64,000 bases of DNA from Prevotella sp. UBA4268. Its GTDB lineage: Bacteria; Bacteroidota; Bacteroidia; Bacteroidales; Bacteroidaceae. Of the stretch, positions 55,951 through 64,000 are shown one piece after another. Where the stretch lies: assembly GCA_002395135.1 (NCBI GenBank), contig DGWC01000103.1, positions 3,379 through 67,378 of the forward strand, written 5' to 3'. The notes beneath the pieces are model-generated. The model was not told the DNA's origin. It was given only the letters and a program-made list of their open reading frames with translations, and ran no database searches. The position numbers and the translations under genes were made by a program. Within the stretch, counting starts at the first letter, position 1; each line of letters begins with the position of its first letter.

Positions 55951-57075
55951 ATGAGATTTACATTATCAAGCACGGCGCTTAACAGCCGCCTTTCAACACT
56001 TTCCAAGGTAATCAACAGCAAGAATGCGCTGCCCATCTTGGATTGTTTCCTTTTTGAAGTTACCAACAATACGATGACCATCACCGCCTCTGACAGCGAG
56101 AACGTGATGAAGACGACCATCAATTTAGATGATTGCGACGGCGAAGGCAAGTTTGCCGTAAACAACCGCACCATTCTTGACGCAGTAAAAGAGTTGCCAG
56201 AACAGCCGCTTACAATCGACGTTGACACTGCAAGCATGGCCATCAAGGTGATCTACCAAAACGGTCTTTACAATTTCACAGGTCAGAATGCAGACGACTA
56301 TCCATCGGTGCTTCCGATGACCGATAACGCCACTTCGCTTGTATTACCCAACAATGTGCTTGCCGACAATATCACTCGCTCCATCTTTGCAACAGCCACT
56401 GAGGAACTGCGCCCGGTGATGAACGGCATCTATTTCGACCTTACCAACGAGGCTTTGGCTATCGTTGCAAGCGATGGACACAAACTGGTGAGAAACAAGA
56501 ATTTCACCGTGAAGAGCGACAATCCCACATCTTTTATCCTGCCAAAGAAGCCTGCCACACTGCTGAAAAATGTGCTGGGCAAGGACGGCAGCGATGTGGT
56601 GCTCCGCTTTGACGACCGCAATGCCGACGTGACATTTGGCGACACCATCCTGCAATGCCGCCTGATTGAGGGCCGCTACCCCAACTACAACAGCGTGATT
56701 CCGATGAACAATCCCAATCAACTCACCATCGACCGCAAGGTGCTGATCGGTGCCCTGCGCCGTGTGCTGCCCTTTGCCAGCGAAAGCAGTCAGTTGGTGC
56801 GTCTGCATTTGGAGAGCGGAAAGATTGAAATATCATCAGAAGACATCGACTTTGCTACCAGTGCCAAGGAGGAAATAGCCTGCGACTACACCGGCAGCAC
56901 CATGAACATCGGCTTCAAGGGTTCTTCACTGAACGAGATTCTGAACAATCTCTCGAGCGAGGAGGTGGTGCTCGAACTGGCCGACCCCAGCCGCCCATGT
57001 CTGATTATCCCCAGCGAGCAGCCCGAGAATGAGGATGTGCTGATGCTGATCATGCCCATGTTGCTCAACGACTAA
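55951..57075 (+). CDS. dnaN: DNA polymerase III sliding clamp (beta subunit)
   Basis: A 374-residue beta clamp with three repeated clamp domains. Recognisable blocks are LSTLSKVINSKNALPILDCF (domain 1), IFATATEELRPVMNGIYFDL with ASDGHKLVR (domain 2) and LRRVLPFASESSQLVRLHLE with the C-terminal LIMPMLLND (domain 3), the strand near the partner-binding pocket. It encircles DNA as a dimer and tethers polymerase and repair enzymes. It leads an operon with an exonuclease, coaBC, a DUF4835 protein and recN, a conserved Bacteroidota order. Confidence 0.97.
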   Translation: MRFTLSSTALNSRLSTLSKVINSKNALPILDCFLFEVTNNTMTITASDSENVMKTTINLDDCDGEGKFAVNNRTILDAVKELPEQPLTIDVDTASMAIKVIYQNGLYNFTGQNADDYPSVLPMTDNATSLVLPNNVLADNITRSIFATATEELRPVMNGIYFDLTNEALAIVASDGHKLVRNKNFTVKSDNPTSFILPKKPATLLKNVLGKDGSDVVLRFDDRNADVTFGDTILQCRLIEGRYPNYNSVIPMNNPNQLTIDRKVLIGALRRVLPFASESSQLVRLHLESGKIEISSEDIDFATSAKEEIACDYTGSTMNIGFKGSSLNEILNNLSSEEVVLELADPSRPCLIIPSEQPENEDVLMLIMPMLLND

Positions 57076-57090
57076 CACACGCACACACTT

Positions 57091-57945
57091 ATGAAACTGA
57101 ATCTTACTAAGCCCCTCGTTGTCTTCGACTTGGAGACAACGGGGCTTGATCTTGTCAAGGACAGGATTATCCAGATATCATATATTAAGGTATTTCCCGA
57201 CGGAAAAGAGGAAAGGGTGAACCAATTTGTAAACCCGCAGTGCCCCATACCAGACGAAGTGGTAGAACTGACAGGCATCAGCAACGAGGATGTGAAAGAC
57301 AAACCAACATTCAAAGAACTGGCACCGAGCCTGTCTTCCGTGTTTTCGGGATGCGATTTTGCCGGATTCAACTCCAACCACTTTGATATTCCCCTGCTTG
57401 CAGAAGAGTTTCTGCGCGCAGGCATTGACTTCGACTTCTCCAGAAGCCGCTTGATTGACGCACAAACCATCTTCCACAAGATGGAACGCCGCAACCTGGC
57501 TGCTGCCTATAAATTCTATTGCGGGAGGAAAATGGAAGAGGATTTCACTGCTCACAAGGCCGATCAGGACACAGAAGCCACCTATCGGGTGCTGCAGGCA
57601 CAACTCGACATGTATGCTCCAGGCAGACAGGAAGAGCCGGAACGCCAACTGAACAATGACATGGATGAACTGGCAGACTTCTCAAAGACCAATGACAACG
57701 TGGACTTTGCTGGTCGCATTGTGTGGAAAAACATGGTAGACGCAGACGGAAACGTGCTCACCGACGCAGAGGGAAAGCCGCGCAGATACGAGGTGTTTAA
57801 CTTCGGGAAATATAAAGGATGGGGAGTGGCCGATGTGTTGCATCGCGATCCCGGTTATTACAGTTGGATGATATCCAGCGATTTCACTTATAACACCAAG
57901 CAGGCACTCACACGTATCCGTTTACGCGAATTCAACAAGAAATAA
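57091..57945 (+). CDS. DEDDh 3'-5' exonuclease with Exo-X-like C-terminal domain
   Basis: A 284-residue DnaQ-fold exonuclease. ExoI is VVFDLETTG with Asp13 and Glu15, ExoII is FAGFNSNHFDIPLL, and ExoIII has AHKADQDTEATYRVL with the His-x4-Asp pair. After residue 240 a small domain, FNFGKYKGWGVADVL and DPGYYSWM, matches the extra C-terminal module of exonuclease X-type proteins (DUF3820-like). It starts 16 bases after dnaN and likely acts as a proofreading or repair exonuclease. Whether it serves as the replicative epsilon subunit is unknown. Confidence 0.9.
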   Translation: MKLNLTKPLVVFDLETTGLDLVKDRIIQISYIKVFPDGKEERVNQFVNPQCPIPDEVVELTGISNEDVKDKPTFKELAPSLSSVFSGCDFAGFNSNHFDIPLLAEEFLRAGIDFDFSRSRLIDAQTIFHKMERRNLAAAYKFYCGRKMEEDFTAHKADQDTEATYRVLQAQLDMYAPGRQEEPERQLNNDMDELADFSKTNDNVDFAGRIVWKNMVDADGNVLTDAEGKPRRYEVFNFGKYKGWGVADVLHRDPGYYSWMISSDFTYNTKQALTRIRLREFNKK

Positions 57946-57955
57946 TTCTGACGCC

Positions 57956-59167
57956 ATGCTCAAAGGGAAAAAAATCGTATTAGGTATAACAGGCAGCATT
58001 GCTGCCTATAAGGCATGTCTGATTATCAGAGGTCTCATCAAACAAGGCGCTGAGGTACAGGTGGTGATAACGCCTGCAGGCAAAGAGTTTATCACCCCCA
58101 TCACGCTGTCGGCATTGACGCATAAGCCCGTGATAAGCGAGTTTTTCTCGCAGCGCGACGGCACGTGGAATTCGCATGTAGACCTGGGAATATGGGCTGA
58201 TGCCATGATTGTGGCTCCTGCAACGGCAAGCACCATAGGGAAAATGGCTAATGGCATTGCCGACAACATGCTGATAACTACCTATTTGTCGATGAAAGCC
58301 CCTGTTTTTGTGGCTCCCGCCATGGACTTAGACATGTATGCACATCCCACCACTCAGCAGAATCTGGCAAGGCTCAAGTCGTTTGGAAACAGGATTATCG
58401 AACCCAAAAGCGGTTTCCTGGCAAGCGGACTCGAGGGGAAAGGCCGCATGGAAGAGCCCGAAATGATTGTGAAAGCGCTTGACGAGTTCTTCGACGAAGA
58501 AGAGGCCAAGAACCTTGAAAGCAGAAAGATGAAGGGCAAGAGAATCATGATAACCGCCGGCCCCACATACGAAAAGATAGACCCAGTGAGGTTTATCGGC
58601 AACTATTCGAGCGGAAAGATGGGGTTTGCCCTTGCTGAAGAGTGCCGGAAAAGGGGTGCCGAGGTGACTCTGATAGCAGGCCCGGTGAGTCTGACATGCC
58701 ATTCAGGAATCAAGCGCATTGACGTGGAGAGTTGTGAGGACATGTATCAGGAGTCCATAAAGGCTTTTGCCGATGTCGATGCAGCCATCCTCTGTGCGGC
58801 TGTTGCCGATTTCCGTCCAGAAACCGTAGCCGACAAGAAGATTAAACGTGAGAAGGACGACCTCATACTGCGTCTGGCTCCCACTCACGACATTGCAGCC
58901 GCCTTGGGCAAGATGAAGCGCGACGGGCAGCGCATGGTGGGATTCGCACTGGAAACCCACGACGAAGAAGTCAACGCCAAGAAGAAACTGCAAAAGAAGA
59001 ACCTGGATTTCATCGTGCTGAATTCCACAAGAAACAAGGGTACGACATTCAGAAGCGACGACAACCAGATAAGCATTATCTCTGAAAACGGGCAGAAGGA
59101 TTTCGCAAAGAAGCCGAAAACCGAAGTGGCCAAAGATATTATAGACGAACTGGAGAGCATTCTATGA
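57956..59167 (+). CDS. coaBC: Bifunctional phosphopantothenoylcysteine decarboxylase / phosphopantothenate-cysteine ligase
   Basis: A 403-residue Dfp/CoaBC. The N-terminal CoaC flavoprotein domain has GITGSIAAYKA, the catalytic His in NSHVDLG, APATASTIGKMANGIADN and the PAMDLDMY motif. The C-terminal CoaB domain starts near residue 198 with ITAGPTYEKIDPVRFIGNYSSGKMG and has the KKLQKKNLDFIVLN Lys block. It makes 4'-phosphopantetheine in coenzyme A synthesis. It overlaps the next gene by four bases. Confidence 0.96.
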   Translation: MLKGKKIVLGITGSIAAYKACLIIRGLIKQGAEVQVVITPAGKEFITPITLSALTHKPVISEFFSQRDGTWNSHVDLGIWADAMIVAPATASTIGKMANGIADNMLITTYLSMKAPVFVAPAMDLDMYAHPTTQQNLARLKSFGNRIIEPKSGFLASGLEGKGRMEEPEMIVKALDEFFDEEEAKNLESRKMKGKRIMITAGPTYEKIDPVRFIGNYSSGKMGFALAEECRKRGAEVTLIAGPVSLTCHSGIKRIDVESCEDMYQESIKAFADVDAAILCAAVADFRPETVADKKIKREKDDLILRLAPTHDIAAALGKMKRDGQRMVGFALETHDEEVNAKKKLQKKNLDFIVLNSTRNKGTTFRSDDNQISIISENGQKDFAKKPKTEVAKDIIDELESIL

Positions 59168-60123
59168 GCCGTGCTGATAACCAAAAGACAAACGTAAGAC
59201 CAGGCATGAGGGCTGCCAAGGCGCGGATTCTCATGCTCGTGCTGTTCTCGTTGCTGAACGTTGCGACTGGTATGGCTCAGGAACTGATGGCAAAAATAAC
59301 CATCAATCACAATCAGATACAAGGTACCGATGCCAGCGTGTTTGAGAATCTGCAGCAAACCATGGAGCAGTTTATCAATGAACGCCAATGGACGGCATTG
59401 CAATTCCAGCAAAACGAGCGCATCGTCTGCAATTTCAACATCACGGTTACCAAATACGACCAAAGCCAGAACCTGTTCACCTGCACGGCTCTTATCCAGG
59501 CAAACCGGCCTGTTTACAACAGTTCGTATACCACCACTCTGTATAACAACAGGGATGCCGACTTCAATTTTGAGTTTACACAGTTTGACCAGTTGAACTT
59601 CAACGAGGAGCAAATAGACAACCAACTGACAGCCTTACTGGCTTACTATGCTTACCTGATTATCGGTATCAACCTGGATTCATTCGCTCCGATGGGTGGC
59701 GAAGAAATCCTGCAACAGTGCATGAATCTGGTGAACAATGCTCAGAACCTGAGTTTTTCCGGATGGAAAGCATTCGACAACAGCAGAAACAGATTTGCCA
59801 TCATCAACGACTATATGGAAGGAGCCATGCGCCCATTCCGCCAACTGCAATACGACTACTACCGGTCGGGACTTGACGAAATGGCAAACAACGTGGAACG
59901 AGGAAGGACAAACATCACCACAGCCCTGGAGAATGACCTGAAAAAGTGCCACGAAGACCGTCCACTTAGCATGCTGCCCCAGATTTGGACCGACTACAAG
60001 AAGGATGAACTTTCCAATATATATAAAGGTAAAGGCACGCAAAAGGAGAAAGAGAGCGTTTACGAAATACTGTTCTCTATCAACGCTTCTCAGAACAATT
60101 ATTGGGAAAATATCAAGAAATAA
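59164..60123 (+). CDS. DUF4835/PorD-like exported protein
   Basis: A 319-residue protein with an N-terminal signal, preceded by an unusually long basic stretch (about 20 residues before the hydrophobic core), cleaved near GMAQ. The mature part begins ELMAKITINHNQIQGTDASVFE, the standard DUF4835 opening, and contains NFNITVTKYD, YYAYLIIGINLDSFAPMGG and a C-terminal FSINASQNNYW end. This family is annotated in Bacteroidota as type IX secretion component PorD, but its role is not well defined. It overlaps coaBC by four bases and abuts recN, a conserved neighbourhood. A later ATG at codon 15 could be the true start. Confidence 0.85.
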   Translation: MSRADNQKTNVRPGMRAAKARILMLVLFSLLNVATGMAQELMAKITINHNQIQGTDASVFENLQQTMEQFINERQWTALQFQQNERIVCNFNITVTKYDQSQNLFTCTALIQANRPVYNSSYTTTLYNNRDADFNFEFTQFDQLNFNEEQIDNQLTALLAYYAYLIIGINLDSFAPMGGEEILQQCMNLVNNAQNLSFSGWKAFDNSRNRFAIINDYMEGAMRPFRQLQYDYYRSGLDEMANNVERGRTNITTALENDLKKCHEDRPLSMLPQIWTDYKKDELSNIYKGKGTQKEKESVYEILFSINASQNNYWENIKK

Positions 60124-61800
60124 ATGCTGAAACAACTATATATCAAGAATTTTACGCTGATAGACACACTGGACATCGTGTTTCGTCCAGGGTTTTCGGT
60201 TATCACAGGTGAAACAGGAGCCGGCAAAAGCATTATCCTGGGTGCCATTTCCCTGCTTTTGGGCCAGAGAGCCGATTCAAAGACCATCAAAAACGGCACC
60301 AACCGCTGCATCATTGAGGCTCACTTCGATCTGAGCAACTATGACATGAGCCGGTTTTTCACTGACAATGACATCGAATATGATGCTGAAGACTGTATCT
60401 TGAGGCGCGAACTGACAAGCAGCGGCAAAAGCCGGGCATTCATCAACGACACTCCTGTTTCTTTGAATCAACTCAGAACGTTGGGACAGCAACTGGTGGA
60501 CATTCACTCGCAACACCAGAATCTGCTCCTGCAAGAAGAAGATTTCCAGTTGAATGTTGTTGATATCATTGCGAAAAACAAGCAAAGACTCAATGAATGC
60601 AAACAGCAATTCAAAGCATATCAGCAGGCCAAGAAGGCAGTGGAAGACCAAGAAGAGAGAATCGCCAGGACGAGAGAGAACGAAGATTTCCTACGTTTCC
60701 AGTTGAACGAACTTGCTGATGCCCGGCTTCAGGCTGGCATTCAGGAAGAACTGGAAAGAAACAGCGAAACGATGTCGCATGCTGAAGAGATTAAAAGTGC
60801 ACTCTATGAATCGGAAAACATCCTTTCTGGCAATGAGCACAGTATCCTCACGCAAATGAAAGACTCTTCACGACTGCTGGACGATATCAGAAAGGTGTAC
60901 CCTGACATCGGTGAATGTTCCGACAGACTGGCCAGTTGCTATATTGAATTGAAAGATATTTCCCAGGAACTGTATAGCCATACCCAGAATATAGACTACG
61001 ATCCGAAGGAACTGGAAGCCATCAACGAACAGTTGGACCACATCTATTCGCTGGAAAAGAAACACCACGTGCAAACTGTGGAAGAACTGATTGAGATTCA
61101 GAATGAAATATCAAGGAAACTCGACCAGATTGAGAACAGCGACGAGGAACTGGAAGAACTAAGGAACGCGGCGCAAGAGAGGCTGAACGAATGTTTAGAA
61201 GTTGCCGAGCAACTGTCGGAACACCGGAAGGCCGCCATTAAGAGCATTGAAAAGGAAATGGTGGACAGGCTGATTGCATTGGGCATACCCCACGTGCGCT
61301 TCCAGATTAAGATGGAAGACAAGGAACTGCAAGCAGACGGCACCGACCGTATCAGTTTCATGTTCAGTGCAAACACAAGCACCGCCATGCAACCGATCAA
61401 GGAGGTGGCTTCTGGCGGAGAAATAGCACGCGTTATGCTTTCGCTGAAAGCCATGATCAGCGGTGCGGTGAAACTGCCCACTATTATCTTTGATGAGATA
61501 GACACAGGTGTCAGTGGGAAAATCGCAGAGAGAATGGCAGACATCATGAAGGAAATGGGACAGCATAACCGCCAGGTAATCAGCATTACGCACTTGCCTC
61601 AAATCGCAGCATCCGGCTCATCCCACTATAAAGTATTCAAAGAAGAGGGCGACAAGGGTACTATCTCAAGGATGTGCGAACTGAACAAGGATGAGCGTGT
61701 GATGGAAATCGCACAGATGCTGAGCGGTGCCGATATCACAAAGGCTGCCAAATCGCAGGCCCAGGAATTGCTTAAGCAGAAACAGAACAGAAAAGAATGA
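60124..61800 (+). CDS. recN: DNA repair protein RecN
   Basis: A 558-residue SMC-like ATPase. The N-terminal Walker A is GETGAGKSI near residue 30, with the RecN-type LKQLYIKNFTLIDTLDIVF start. A long coiled coil occupies about residues 160-380, and the C-terminal half has the signature VASGGEIARVMLSLK, Walker B IIFDEIDTGVSG and the switch ISITHLPQIAA. It acts in double-strand break repair. The ATG directly follows the stop codon of the DUF4835 gene. Confidence 0.96.
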   Translation: MLKQLYIKNFTLIDTLDIVFRPGFSVITGETGAGKSIILGAISLLLGQRADSKTIKNGTNRCIIEAHFDLSNYDMSRFFTDNDIEYDAEDCILRRELTSSGKSRAFINDTPVSLNQLRTLGQQLVDIHSQHQNLLLQEEDFQLNVVDIIAKNKQRLNECKQQFKAYQQAKKAVEDQEERIARTRENEDFLRFQLNELADARLQAGIQEELERNSETMSHAEEIKSALYESENILSGNEHSILTQMKDSSRLLDDIRKVYPDIGECSDRLASCYIELKDISQELYSHTQNIDYDPKELEAINEQLDHIYSLEKKHHVQTVEELIEIQNEISRKLDQIENSDEELEELRNAAQERLNECLEVAEQLSEHRKAAIKSIEKEMVDRLIALGIPHVRFQIKMEDKELQADGTDRISFMFSANTSTAMQPIKEVASGGEIARVMLSLKAMISGAVKLPTIIFDEIDTGVSGKIAERMADIMKEMGQHNRQVISITHLPQIAASGSSHYKVFKEEGDKGTISRMCELNKDERVMEIAQMLSGADITKAAKSQAQELLKQKQNRKE

Positions 61801-61810
61801 AGTATAATAT

Positions 61811-63493
61811 ATGAAAAGAAGAATTATGAAAAGACAATTATTGACCATCACGATTGCTATATTCAGCATCATCATAGCCCAAGCACAGCCGGCATCTGTC
61901 AAGAATGCCGCTAAGAGTGTGTTCTCGTTGACAACTTTCAGGGCAGACGGCTCTCTGCTGGCATCATCACATGGTATTTTCATAGGTGACAACGGAGAGG
62001 CAGTCAGCGACTTAACACCATTCATAGGCGCATCAAAAGCCGTGGTCATCGATCAGAAAGGCAATAAGATGAATGTATCACGAATGCTGGGAATCAATGA
62101 AATCTATGACATCGCGCGGTTCCGTGTTGACGGCAAAACAACGCCTGCCACGTTAGCACAAGCCACGGTTCCGGCAGGCGGCAAGACATGGCTGGTCGGC
62201 TATGGTGTGAAGAATCCCTCTATCGTAGAGACCACCGTGAAGAGCCAGGAAACATTCATGGAGAAATATAACTACTATATCATTTCGATGAATGCTCCAG
62301 ACAACACGACGGCATGCCCTTTCGTGAATGAGAATGGAGAAGTAATCGGACTGCTTCAGGTTAGCAACACATCATTCGATACTCATGCTACAGACGCGCG
62401 ATTCGGCAGCAGTCTCTCTTTGTCTGCACTCTCGTTTTCCGACTCACGCATCCGGCAGATTGGCATTCCCATGGCATTGCCCGAAGAAAAGAGCCAAGCA
62501 CAGTTGCTCTTGATGATGGCTGGACAAAGTGGAGATTCACTGAAATACGAGGCTACTATCAGCGACTTTATCGAGAGATTCCCCACTATGATTGACGGCT
62601 ATGAGGCAAAAGCCCGATTCAGAGCGAACAGCATGCAGTTTGAAGAGGCCGACAACATCATGAAAGAAGCCATCAAGAAAATCGACAACAAGGACGAGGC
62701 TCACTATAATTACAGCAAACTCATATACGACAAACTTATATATAATAATGAAAAGTATGAGCCATGGACTCTCGAAAAAGCCATGGATGAGGCAAACCAG
62801 GCCTATGCACTGAACGCTCTCCCACTCTATATGCATCATATCGGACAACTCACTTTCTCTCAGGGAGAATACCAAAAGGCATATGACGTGTTCATGAAAC
62901 TGTATGAAGACAAACAGTTCAGCAACCCGGAACTACTGTATGAATCGGCTCGATGCAAAGAAATGTTGGATGCGCCGGCTACTGAAATCATACAATTATT
63001 AGACAGCGCCATCAATACGACTGATACGTTACGCATCCTTGAAGCCGCTCCGTATTTTCTGGAGCGTGCAAACATATTGGTGAAGACAGACAGTTTCAGA
63101 CAAGCGGTATTGGATTATACACGCTACGAAATACTCATGCAAGGGCGCGTGAGCGCACAATTCTACTACCTCCGCGAACAAGCAGAGGTGAAAGGAAGGC
63201 TTTTCCAACAGGCATTGTCCGACATAGCACACGCCATTATCTTGGATGCCCGGGAACCTCTCTATTATGCAGAGATGGCATCCCTGCAAATAAGACTGAA
63301 CATGAGTGACAAAGCAGAGGAAACAGCACAAAGATGTATCGAAATTGCACCTGACTATCCCGATGCCTATTTGTTGCTCGGACTGGCTCAGGTTAGAAAC
63401 GGGAAAAAAGAAATAGGCCTGTCAAATATGCAAAAATCCAAAGAGATGGGAAACACACAGGCAGACGGATTAATACAGAAATACAGCAAATAA
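61811..63493 (+). CDS. Exported trypsin-like pseudoprotease with TPR repeats
   Basis: A 560-residue exported protein. The signal peptide ends AQAQ (about residue 26). Residues 30-200 have the layout of a trypsin/HtrA-type fold: His54 in SSHGIFIGDNG and Asp100 in IYDIARFRV. The Ser block is degraded, however: before the conserved PFVNENGEVIG the usual GNSGG reads NTTAC, with Thr167 at the Ser position. Residues 220-560 are helical repeats of TPR type (EADNIMKEAIKKID, YQKAYDVFMKLYED, DYPDAYLLLGLAQVRNG). It is probably a periplasmic scaffold rather than an active protease. It starts 10 bases after recN; a second ATG at codon 6 is equally possible. Confidence 0.78.
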   Translation: MKRRIMKRQLLTITIAIFSIIIAQAQPASVKNAAKSVFSLTTFRADGSLLASSHGIFIGDNGEAVSDLTPFIGASKAVVIDQKGNKMNVSRMLGINEIYDIARFRVDGKTTPATLAQATVPAGGKTWLVGYGVKNPSIVETTVKSQETFMEKYNYYIISMNAPDNTTACPFVNENGEVIGLLQVSNTSFDTHATDARFGSSLSLSALSFSDSRIRQIGIPMALPEEKSQAQLLLMMAGQSGDSLKYEATISDFIERFPTMIDGYEAKARFRANSMQFEEADNIMKEAIKKIDNKDEAHYNYSKLIYDKLIYNNEKYEPWTLEKAMDEANQAYALNALPLYMHHIGQLTFSQGEYQKAYDVFMKLYEDKQFSNPELLYESARCKEMLDAPATEIIQLLDSAINTTDTLRILEAAPYFLERANILVKTDSFRQAVLDYTRYEILMQGRVSAQFYYLREQAEVKGRLFQQALSDIAHAIILDAREPLYYAEMASLQIRLNMSDKAEETAQRCIEIAPDYPDAYLLLGLAQVRNGKKEIGLSNMQKSKEMGNTQADGLIQKYSK

Positions 63494-63566
63494 TTTCATA
63501 AAGTGGTGTAAATTAAGCAGTTTGAAAAAAAATATTCTGCTATTTTTGCAAAAAAAGCAAAATAAA

Positions 63567-63598
63567 TTTCCATATCACGCTAAAAACTTGTATCTTTG
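63567..63598 (+). promoter_or_regulatory. Promoter of the HU gene
   Basis: TATCTTTG at 63591-63598 is preceded at 20 bases by TTTC (63567-63570), one base from the -33 consensus. A second -7-like box, TATTTTTG at 63541, has a TTTG at only 16 bases. Confidence 0.65.
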
Positions 63599-63637
63599 CA
63601 GTCCAATTTAAAACAATAACAAAAAACAACAAGTAAT

Positions 63638-63919
63638 ATGACGAAAGCAGATATCGTAGAACAGATTGTACAGAGAACGGGATTGGCACGTAAAGATGTG
63701 GCAACATCCGTTGAGGCTTTCATGGAAGTGATTAAAGATAGTATGTTGGAAAAGAAAGAGAATGTTTATCTCCGCGGTTTTGGAAGTTTCGTCGTGAAGC
63801 GCCGTGCAGAGAAAACAGCACGAAACATTTCCAAGAATACAACCATCGTAATTGCAGCACACGATTTTCCAAGTTTCAAGCCTGCAAAGAGTTTTGTGGA
63901 AAAAATGAAAGGCGAATAA
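63638..63919 (+). CDS. HU-family histone-like DNA-binding protein
   Basis: A 93-residue canonical HU/IHF protein: TKADIVEQIVQRTGLARKD and VEAFMEVIKDSML helices, the ENVYLRGFGSFVVKRRAEKTARN turn and arm with the GFGSF motif, and a KPAKSF-type C-terminus. It bends and compacts DNA as a dimer. It lies just before the COX24-like small gene, an arrangement common in Bacteroidota. Confidence 0.93.
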   Translation: MTKADIVEQIVQRTGLARKDVATSVEAFMEVIKDSMLEKKENVYLRGFGSFVVKRRAEKTARNISKNTTIVIAAHDFPSFKPAKSFVEKMKGE

Positions 63920-63959
63920 ACAAAACGAATTATCATTAACAATTAAAACAGTATAAATT

Positions 63960-64000
63960 ATGCCAAACGGAAAAAAGAAAAAGGGCCACAAGATGGCTAC
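63960..64000 (+). CDS. COX24/AURKAIP1 (mS38-like) small basic protein, N-terminus only
   Basis: The ATG at 63960 starts MPNGKKKKGHKMAT and runs off the window. This KKKxHKMAT start is characteristic of the 30-60-residue, very basic Bacteroidota proteins carrying the AURKAIP1/COX24 domain, related to mitochondrial small-subunit protein mS38. It is probably a ribosome-associated peptide. Only 13-14 codons are visible. Confidence 0.6.
   Translation, partial: MPNGKKKKGHKMA

Overview
The window comes from a Bacteroidota chromosome, most likely Prevotella in the broad sense (Prevotellaceae). The support is: promoters of the Bacteroidota form TTTG-N19-21-TAnnTTTG before many genes; Bacteroidota-restricted families (DUF4296, DUF3127, DUF4835/PorD-like, HU-like proteins, a COX24-type small ribosomal protein); the dnaN-exonuclease-coaBC-DUF4835-recN order; and a very large type II-C Cas9 with a 47-nt repeat. 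The genus is inferred, not proven. I saw no rRNA, tRNA, insertion sequence or prophage.

Layout. 1-6423: the end of an M64 metallopeptidase, then a catabolic operon (DHDPS-family lyase, sodium/solute symporter, iron alcohol dehydrogenase, PdxA-type dehydrogenase, DUF1537 kinase). The last two are the signature of four-carbon acid-sugar (threonate/erythronate) use. 6424-8058: gdhA with promoter, candidate FNR/CRP-type operator and terminator. 8198-13969 (minus): ileS, a cysteine-free DksA/TraR protein, lspA, a DUF4296 lipoprotein and a 76-residue protein. 14079-15511: ispE and a Nudix hydrolase. 15512-16326: non-coding DNA with a striking 22-nt periodic array. 16327-19731 (minus): a probable operon of a T9SS-sorting-domain-like peptide, L,D-transpeptidase, ECF sigma factor, anti-sigma-like protein and Spy-like protein. 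19746-24047 (minus): mazG, lipoprotein, rnz, flavin reductase, MltF-like transglycosylase. 24122-27480: hisGDC. 27598-33644 (minus): C69 dipeptidase, M23 peptidase, nadC, outer-membrane protein, cstA. 33758-46716 (plus): a glycoside hydrolase-like protein, then purU-hisHAF-hisIE-ftsE-lysC-lysA, two glycosyltransferase-like genes and class III fbp. hisB is not in the window.

46717-55061 holds a second 22-nt array, an HU-like gene and a complete type II-C CRISPR-Cas locus: tracrRNA (minus strand, between HU and cas9), cas9, cas1, cas2, a bidirectional terminator, an AT-rich leader candidate, and 18 intact repeats plus one degenerate repeat. The anti-repeat pairs with the repeat's reverse complement, so crRNAs should be read leftward, opposite to the cas genes. 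Each intact repeat itself carries a spaced -33/-7 promoter-like pair in that direction.

55236-64000: a DUF3127 protein (minus), then dnaN, DEDDh exonuclease, coaBC, DUF4835/PorD-like, recN, a pseudoprotease-TPR protein, HU, and the start of a COX24/mS38-like gene cut by the window edge.
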